DNA from: a virus
Strand: one strand, 5' to 3'
DNA: 23,590 nucleotides
IMG/VR virus record: IMGVR_UViG_3300037193_001675
Location: 1-23,590 of that record
Positions 18,591-23,590 of this stretch are shown one piece after another. Within the stretch, counting starts at the first letter, position 1. Each line of letters opens with the position of its first letter. The position numbers and the translations under genes are program-made. The notes below the pieces were generated by a model that worked only from the letters and a program-made list of their open reading frames with translations, was not told the origin of the DNA and made no database searches.

Positions 18591-18950
18591 ATGGCCGAGA
18601 ACGACACCGACCAGCCGCGGACCAAGAAGTCCGCCAAGAAGACCCAGACCAATCCGTCGAGGGATATGCACTCCGACAAGGAGGCGCAGGTCCGCGACGA
18701 CGTCACCCTGGCCAAGGACATCCGTCTCGTCCCCGACGCCGGGGAGGATGCCGGCGAGGAGCAGGTCCAGGAGCTCAAGGACCGAGAGGACGAGGTGGGG
18801 TTTCGTGGGGCAGCGGCTGACCCCACGCCCAACGAGAACTACACGGTGGCCGGCGTGACTTCCGGCGCTCCGACGCCCGAGACGCACTTCGGGCAGCGTC
18901 GGGCGGCTCGGGAGGCCCGCACCCTCAACGAGGGCGTGGAGCCGATCTAG
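18591..18950 (+). CDS. Hypothetical capsid-region protein
   Basis: The 119-aa protein has a Lys-rich N-terminus (TKKSAKKTQ), an acidic centre (DAGEDAGEEQVQELKDREDE) and a polar, probably disordered C-terminus. AAAGGAG lies 13 bases upstream, rather far. No family is recognised. The position right after the capsid gene suggests a capsid-associated or neck accessory protein, but it could also be unrelated. Confidence 0.7.
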   Translation: MAENDTDQPRTKKSAKKTQTNPSRDMHSDKEAQVRDDVTLAKDIRLVPDAGEDAGEEQVQELKDREDEVGFRGAAADPTPNENYTVAGVTSGAPTPETHFGQRRAAREARTLNEGVEPI

Positions 18951-18959
18951 GAACATGGT

Positions 18960-19004
18960 GGGCCGAGGGATACTGGCAGCCTCCCGCCAAGCCGCCCTCG
19001 GCCC
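18960..19004 (+). terminator. Perfect 10-bp stem-loop in the capsid region
   Basis: GGGCCGAGGG (18960-18969) pairs exactly with CCCTCGGCCC (18995-19004). The loop contains an inner TGGC/GCCA pair. It begins ten bases after the stop at 18950 and ends before the RBS of the gene at 19026. It could partially terminate or process the capsid transcript. Confidence 0.55.
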
Positions 19005-19025
19005 GCCTCCTACCGGAGATAACAC

Positions 19026-19421
19026 ATGGCAAACGCAATGTACGACAGTGCCCGAGAGGGTTTTTCGGGTGACTGGAACTGGCTGACGGACGAGTTTCGC
19101 TGGGTCCTGGTGGACCTCGCCGACTACACGTTCGCGGCCACTCACGACACTCTCGCCGACGTCCCTGACGTGGCTGTGGTTGCTCTTTCTCCGGCTCTGG
19201 CTGGAAAGACCAACACGGATGGCTATCTGGATGCCACAGACCCCTCGTTCGGCAACGTGACCGGAGATCAGGCCGAGGCGCTCATCCTCATTCGAGGCAC
19301 CGGCATCGAGACCAGCAACCTCGTGGCCTTCTTCGACACGGGCGTGACCGGGCTTCCGGTGACTCCCAACACCGGTCCCATCGACATCACGCATAACGCC
19401 AGCGGGATTCTTCGCATCTAG
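19026..19421 (+). CDS. Virion protein of the capsid-neighbour family
   Basis: The 131-aa protein starts at ATG 19026, seven bases after GGAG. The opening MANAMYDSAREGFSGDWNWL, the middle FRWVLVDLADYTFAATHDTL, and the end LVAFFDTGVTGLPVTPNTGP match a common phage family encoded near the capsid genes. In that family an early YDxAREkF motif precedes VVLVD and LPVTPN. The members are probably structural (head decoration or fibre base), but their exact place in the virion is not settled. Confidence 0.75.
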   Translation: MANAMYDSAREGFSGDWNWLTDEFRWVLVDLADYTFAATHDTLADVPDVAVVALSPALAGKTNTDGYLDATDPSFGNVTGDQAEALILIRGTGIETSNLVAFFDTGVTGLPVTPNTGPIDITHNASGILRI

Positions 19422-19442
19422 TCGGAGCCCGGGACCGAGAAC

Positions 19443-21596
19443 ATGGCTCCCACCTGGAGGAGCACCGGCGCTGGTGGCGCTACCGCGGGCAACAACCTCT
19501 TTACTCCACCAGCCCCTGCAGGACTCGCCGTAGGTGATCTTGATGTCTTGTGCGTTTACGCGGACGCAGGAGCCATCGACTTCCAGTCGGCAGACAACAA
19601 GGGTTATGTTGCCGTAGAGGGCTCACCTTTCTCTGGGCCAGGAACAGAGAAGCTGTATATCTGGCAACGGATATATGGAGGTGAAGGCAGCGCAACCCTG
19701 GTTTCATCAGGTATGGGAGCCACCGACTCGGTGCTTGGTGTCAGACTCGCCTACCAGGGCACTACCTTTGACACTGAGACTCCCATCGCCGATGTGGGAA
19801 CTCCCAACAACGGTACGGGAACTGCAGTTTCCAACACGGGAGTGACAGCTCCTCACCCCGACTGTGTGGCTCTGCATGTCTTTGGTCTAGGTGACAATGG
19901 ATCCGCTTCTGGCTGGGCGTTCGGCGGGAGCACTACGGGGGTTACCGAGAGAGCGGACATAGCATCTTCAGCCGGTGCTGATGCACAGCTCAGTGTAGCA
20001 GAGAAAACGGTAGCTTCTCAGGGAGCAACTGGTTCGGCTACGGCTACAGGTACATTGTCCGCTCCGTGGGTCTCAGTCACCTTGGCTATAGCACCTGTCT
20101 TGGTCACCCAGACCTTGATAGTGCCGTTGCTCACCGTGAATCCTGACCTCTTCGCTCCCACAGTGGAGGCTGGACTTCCTCCTCAGGTTCTGGAGACTCC
20201 ACTTCACGATGAACCTCCGGTTCTCTTTGCACCCACCGTGGTACAGAGTCCACCCGAGTGGTCCCTGTGGGAGAGTGTTTCTCCCCCGTCCGCTGGTGGC
20301 TCTCTGTTGGAGGATTCCGCTGCAGTTTCTCTGGGCACCCGTTTCACGGTCGATGCAGAGACTTCCATCACTCACGTCCGGTTCTACTTCCCAGCAGGTG
20401 GGGACGTTCGTGGAGCTACTCCGGATGAGGTGGCGATCTACAACACCAGTGGTACTCAGCTGGGATATGCCTCCAATCCCTTGGCTCCCAGCAGTGGGGC
20501 TTCTGTTGGGTGGAACGACATCGAGCTTGACACTCCAGTCACGGCTCAGCCCGGTACGACCTACGTGGCCGTTGCTCACTTTGTTGGTGGGTCGGACTTC
20601 CGGCCCCGGTACTTTGGCGATGCGGGCTACTGGAGCGAGAGAGGATCGGACATTGATGTCGGTCAACTCCATGCCGATTGGGAGTCTCCAGGGTCAGGGT
20701 ATTACGAGTATGGCGCCGATATTGTCCATCCAACCAATACCTTCGGCTCGGCTTCATACTTCGTTGACGTCATTGCTACGCTGCCCACTGAGGGAGCAAC
20801 CCAGACGCTCGTGGTCCCCCTGCTTACAGTGGACCCGACGCTATTCCCTCCAGAGGTAGAGCCGCCTCCGCAGACCCTCACCCTGCCTCTCCTAACGGTC
20901 GCGCCTGACTTCTACGCCCCTTCCCTTGGGTTGGGGTCCGTGACCCTAGAAACGCCCCTCCTGGCCGTTGAGCCTGAGCTATTTGCTCCAACGGTGAGCG
21001 CGGGTGCTGTGGACCTGATAGTTCCTCTGCTCGAGATTTCACCCGAGCTGTTTGCTCCCACGGTGGAGACGCCGGAAACGGCAACACTTGTTGTTCCTCT
21101 GCTCGATGTAGTTCCCCAGCTGTTTGCTCCCACCGTGGAAGTTGGAACCACCGAGCTGGTGGTCCCTCTCCTTGATGTTTCACCTCAGCTCTTTGCTCCC
21201 GCGGTACAGTTGGGTGGCATCACTATCGTGGTGCCTCTGCTGGAGATACCTCCACAGCTCTTTGGTCCAACAGTCGTTCCAGGATCGGTCGAACTCACGC
21301 TCCCTCTCTTGGAGGTTGAGCCACAGCTTCTCGAGCCTACAGTCCGTCAACGTATTGTTCTGCAGCTGCTGGAGGTTGACCCTGAGCTTCTTGCACCCGA
21401 GCTGGTTCTTGGCCCCGTCGAGCTTAGCGTTCCTTTGCTCGATATTGCTCCCAGCTTTTTTCCGCCGACACTGCTACGACGTGTCTGGAAAAGTCATCCC
21501 GGTGTACGAAAGGTCACTAAGGTGGCCGGAACCCGACAAAGCAACAATCCCGGCCATAAGGAACTGCAGATCCCAGGCCATGTCGAGGAGGTGTAG
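19443..21596 (+). CDS. Large repeat protein, head or tail fibre-like, with DUF4082-like module
   Basis: The 717-aa protein has an N-terminal beta-rich domain (about 1-215) and then about 12 degenerate 20-24-residue repeats with consensus TLVVPLLEVxPELFAPTVE (224-266 and 454-678). Between repeats two and three lies a module at about 285-447 that resembles DUF4082: GTRFTVDAETSITHVRFYF, VGWNDIELDTPVTAQPGTTY and YVAVAHF. The C-terminus (679-717) is basic and unstructured. The repeats suggest an elongated surface fibre, and the inserted module could bind a glycan or surface target. That is inference. ATG 19443 has only a weak RBS (GACCGAGAAC). Codon use is less GC-rich than in the capsid genes, which hints at transfer or faster evolution. 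Confidence 0.8.
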   Translation: MAPTWRSTGAGGATAGNNLFTPPAPAGLAVGDLDVLCVYADAGAIDFQSADNKGYVAVEGSPFSGPGTEKLYIWQRIYGGEGSATLVSSGMGATDSVLGVRLAYQGTTFDTETPIADVGTPNNGTGTAVSNTGVTAPHPDCVALHVFGLGDNGSASGWAFGGSTTGVTERADIASSAGADAQLSVAEKTVASQGATGSATATGTLSAPWVSVTLAIAPVLVTQTLIVPLLTVNPDLFAPTVEAGLPPQVLETPLHDEPPVLFAPTVVQSPPEWSLWESVSPPSAGGSLLEDSAAVSLGTRFTVDAETSITHVRFYFPAGGDVRGATPDEVAIYNTSGTQLGYASNPLAPSSGASVGWNDIELDTPVTAQPGTTYVAVAHFVGGSDFRPRYFGDAGYWSERGSDIDVGQLHADWESPGSGYYEYGADIVHPTNTFGSASYFVDVIATLPTEGATQTLVVPLLTVDPTLFPPEVEPPPQTLTLPLLTVAPDFYAPSLGLGSVTLETPLLAVEPELFAPTVSAGAVDLIVPLLEISPELFAPTVETPETATLVVPLLDVVPQLFAPTVEVGTTELVVPLLDVSPQLFAPAVQLGGITIVVPLLEIPPQLFGPTVVPGSVELTLPLLEVEPQLLEPTVRQRIVLQLLEVDPELLAPELVLGPVELSVPLLDIAPSFFPPTLLRRVWKSHPGVRKVTKVAGTRQSNNPGHKELQIPGHVEEV

Positions 21597-21598
21597 TG

Positions 21599-22024
21599 AT
21601 GGCTACGTATGCAACACAGGTCGACTTCGTTCAGTTCGTCCCCGGCTTCGTCATCGAGGATGTTGACGCACTGGAACAGTTGCTTCTGGACGCCGAGAAC
21701 GACATCGATGCTGCTGTCGGTCGAGGGAACGTGATCGGAGACAACCGAAAGTTCGATCTTGACCTTATGACCGACAACGAGGCGTACTGCCTCATGCGGG
21801 CCACCTGTGCTCAGGCCGAGTACCGGCTGCACATGGGTGAGCAGTTTTTCATCGAGGGACGCCAAAAGGAGGTGACTGGACGTGACGCCAAAATCCAAGG
21901 ACCGCTCCCGTACATCGGACCCAAAGCCAAGATCGAGCTCACCCGAGGCCGACTCTGGAAGCTCAACGGACGACTTTCCGGAGTCGCCCTCCCAAACCAG
22001 AACGTTGACGACATCATCCCGTGA
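21599..22024 (+). CDS. Head-tail connector/adaptor protein
   Basis: The 141-aa protein starts at ATG 21599, seven bases after GAGGAGG. The pattern (QVDFVQFVPGFVIEDVDALE, QLLLDAENDIDAAVG, LMRATCAQAEYRLHMG) matches the helical bundle of gp6/gp15-type adaptors that bind the portal. Position between the capsid and head-closure genes agrees. A GTG micro-ORF overlaps its stop. Confidence 0.82.
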   Translation: MATYATQVDFVQFVPGFVIEDVDALEQLLLDAENDIDAAVGRGNVIGDNRKFDLDLMTDNEAYCLMRATCAQAEYRLHMGEQFFIEGRQKEVTGRDAKIQGPLPYIGPKAKIELTRGRLWKLNGRLSGVALPNQNVDDIIP

Positions 22025-22077
22025 ACTCGACGTTCCTCGGTCTGGTAAACGCCAACTACCCATGCTGGAGAGACTGA
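22021..22077 (+). CDS. Bridging micro-ORF (18 aa)
   Basis: GTG 22021 overlaps the adaptor stop as GTGA and encodes VNSTFLGLVNANYPCWRD, ending seven bases before ATG 22085. There is no separate RBS. It may couple translation across the gap, or be chance. Confidence 0.28.
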   Translation: MNSTFLGLVNANYPCWRD

Positions 22078-22084
22078 GACTCTG

Positions 22085-22699
22085 ATGCCCCTTCGAACCG
22101 ACCACATTCGGATCACCCGTCGCGTTACCGTTAGTGAGGAGCGCGTTATCACGGTGACCCCTGTGGTCGATAGTCCTTACTTCGAAGTGGAAATCACCCC
22201 GCCCTCCCTCCGCCAGGCAGTGAGGTCAACCTCTCCTCAGGACACGGCCAGGTACAACCTGCGCTACTGGAAGTCACCTGTTGCCTTCTACGAGGAACCT
22301 CTCAACGCAGGTGACCGCTTCACCTCCAGAGGAGCAGAGTGGGAGGTGCTTAGCGATGCCGAGAACGTCCTGACTGGCACTCAGGCAGGGGTTCAGTTCT
22401 GCCAAGTGATGCCTATCACCTTGCTATATCCTCACGTGGGAGATGTGCAAGAGATAGGGGGCACCCTGGTCGAGCCCGACATTCGACTGGCCCTGTGGTC
22501 ACCAAGCGAGACCCACAGAGAGTCGGGGGGGAACTACCGAGACTTCAGTGCTCAGGCTCCGATCGAACATCGAGCTGCTGTCTCCACCAACAACCAGTTG
22601 GTCATCGGTACCAACTCTTTCAAGATTCTGGAGTCCAACATCAACTACAAGCAGATGCACATGGAGCTGTCTATCCGCAAGCAGGGGTTGCAGCCATGA
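22085..22699 (+). CDS. Head closure (stopper)-like protein
   Basis: The 204-aa protein begins with a basic strand pair (HIRITRRVTVSEERVITV). Residues about 75-95 (NAGDRFTSRGAEWEVLSDAE) form the W-containing turn common to head-closure or stopper proteins, and the rest is beta-rich. It probably seals the portal channel after packaging. It is longer than the typical 110-130-aa stopper, so an extra C-terminal domain may be present. Its stop overlaps the next gene as ATGA. Confidence 0.65.
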   Translation: MPLRTDHIRITRRVTVSEERVITVTPVVDSPYFEVEITPPSLRQAVRSTSPQDTARYNLRYWKSPVAFYEEPLNAGDRFTSRGAEWEVLSDAENVLTGTQAGVQFCQVMPITLLYPHVGDVQEIGGTLVEPDIRLALWSPSETHRESGGNYRDFSAQAPIEHRAAVSTNNQLVIGTNSFKILESNINYKQMHMELSIRKQGLQP

Positions 22700-23199
22700 C
22701 CGGCATCCGCTTCAGAGTTCGAGCCGACAACGCCCGGCGTGTAGCCCAGAAGTTTGGTCGTACTGCTTCTCAGTTTGAGCGCATCATCGACAGGCGCATG
22801 GAGCAGGCCGGGGACTTCATGGTGCAGAAGATTTACCGGCATCCAAAGATTGTTCCCAGGGACACCGGGCACCTATCAAGAGGAATCGGCTGGAGGAGAG
22901 GCGGTAGCTTGGTGATCCATATCACCGGTGAGGCCATCGACCCCGAGACAGGGTTTGACTACTTCCCCGTCAGTCGGTTTGGTCACGAGACGGAACTGAT
23001 CCTTCCCAGTCACCACTTCGTGGGGGTGGGCATCTTGTACTGGGAGACACCGGATGGTCTAGAAGTGTTCTCTACCTTCTCAAGAGGCTTTCATCCTAGC
23101 TCTGATTGGACTGATAAGGCGGAGCCACTGGCTAGGGAAGTGGTTCGCAGAACTGGTAGACTTATCGCCAGGGACATCATGCAGGAGCTAGAACGATGA
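22696..23199 (+). CDS. HK97 gp10-like tail-completion or neck protein
   Basis: I chose ATG 22696, which overlaps the previous stop as ATGA. The longer frame from 22495 is an out-of-frame shadow of the previous gene. The 167-aa protein opens with a basic helix (RRVAQKFGRTASQFERIIDR) and has the family-like MVQKIYRHPKIVPRDTGHLS motif (RDTGxLxxGI), then a strand-rich part and a C-terminal helix (LAREVVRRTGRLIARDIMQE). The family acts at the head-tail junction. Confidence 0.78.
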   Translation: MTGIRFRVRADNARRVAQKFGRTASQFERIIDRRMEQAGDFMVQKIYRHPKIVPRDTGHLSRGIGWRRGGSLVIHITGEAIDPETGFDYFPVSRFGHETELILPSHHFVGVGILYWETPDGLEVFSTFSRGFHPSSDWTDKAEPLAREVVRRTGRLIARDIMQELER

Positions 23200-23590
23200 G
23201 AACCACAGACCTGGCCACAGCGCTGGAACAGTGGGCCGCTTCGGTGATCGGCTTCAACGCCTATGAACACCAGCCGTCCTCTATCCAGAAAGCGTTGCCT
23301 CTGGTCCTGTGTGAGCTCCAAGAAGATGTACGTCGGGACGACAACCGTGAGCTTCCAGGGATCAGCAAGTTCCAGCAGGCGTTGGTCAGGGGTAGAGTGG
23401 CTGAGCTCCTGCTCATGATCGACCCTGAGCCCTCCTGGACCGCCAGTCAGACGCTCTACGATGCTGTGGACCTGCTGGGAGAATCCGTCCGCGATGACCC
23501 GACGCTAGGAGGCCGAGTCTTTCAAGCATCCTTGTTCTACACTGCCCGATACACACCTCCGGAGGTCAGACACGCCGATGGGACCATCGC
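23196..23590 (+). CDS. Tail terminator-like protein (partial, runs off the window)
   Basis: ATG 23196 overlaps the previous stop as ATGA, and the frame stays open to the end of the window (131 complete codons). The visible part (RTTDLATALEQWAASVIGFN, LPLVLCELQEDVRRDD, ELLLMIDPEPSW, LYDAVDLLGESV, LFYTARYTPPEV) has the alternating helix-strand pattern of gpU-like or gp17-like tail terminators. Position after the gp10-like gene fits that role. The end of the gene is not visible. Confidence 0.65.
   Translation, partial: MRTTDLATALEQWAASVIGFNAYEHQPSSIQKALPLVLCELQEDVRRDDNRELPGISKFQQALVRGRVAELLLMIDPEPSWTASQTLYDAVDLLGESVRDDPTLGGRVFQASLFYTARYTPPEVRHADGTI

Noticed and set aside
1-23590. CRISPR array or insertion sequence
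   Set aside because: I saw no regularly spaced direct repeats with unique spacers, no transposase, and no terminal inverted repeats with target duplication.

Overview
The window is a stretch of a siphovirus-type bacteriophage genome that most likely infects a high-GC actinobacterium. The reasons are the high G+C with GC-rich third codon positions, frequent GTG and TTG starts, a secreted Rpf-like transglycosylase-fold protein, an apparently leaderless gene, and a zinc-motif small terminase of the type common in actinophages. No integrase, holin or host gene is visible. I cannot name the phage or the host.

Layout. (1) 1-4778, rightward: a mixed-charge DNA-binding-like protein, a small winged-helix protein, a secreted Rpf-like muralytic protein, a primase-helicase fusion and a zinc-ribbon protein. 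They are separated by strong intrinsic terminators that are followed directly by promoters. (2) 4779-4941: convergent terminator region. (3) 4942-12700, leftward: about 26 small, mostly unrecognised genes (19-168 aa). Many are chained by ATGA, GTGA or TGATG stop/start overlaps. Four leftward promoters are proposed, and a 270-base gene-free island (9043-9311) holds hairpins, inverted repeats and a tRNA-like fold. (4) 12703-12988: divergent control region. (5) 12989-23590, rightward: small terminase, small membrane protein, large terminase, portal, scaffold, major capsid, capsid accessory proteins, a 717-aa repeat protein, then head-tail connector, head closure, gp10-like and tail-terminator-like proteins. 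The last is cut by the window end.

The most interesting signal is in the leftward region. Gene leaders repeatedly carry a tiny hairpin with an invariant ACAGGA hexaloop, placed so that the Shine-Dalgarno AGGAGG runs from the loop into the 3' arm. The arms differ from gene to gene but stay complementary (AACC/GGTT, CGACC/GGTCG, AACCC/GGGTT, GCCC/GGGC, GGCC/GGCC, CCC/GGG). This covariation suggests a selected RNA element, possibly the target of a phage-encoded translational regulator. It marks independently initiated genes, and genes translated by stop/start overlap generally lack it. Three of the marked genes are paralogous small HTH proteins, each first behind a leftward promoter. A fourth, more distant relative is the C-terminal domain of the first gene in the window. 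One marked gene has no ATG, GTG or TTG and appears to start at ATC.

In working order, the left block supplies DNA replication and regulation, the leftward block probably supplies early host-takeover or regulatory proteins, and the right block packages DNA and builds the head and neck.
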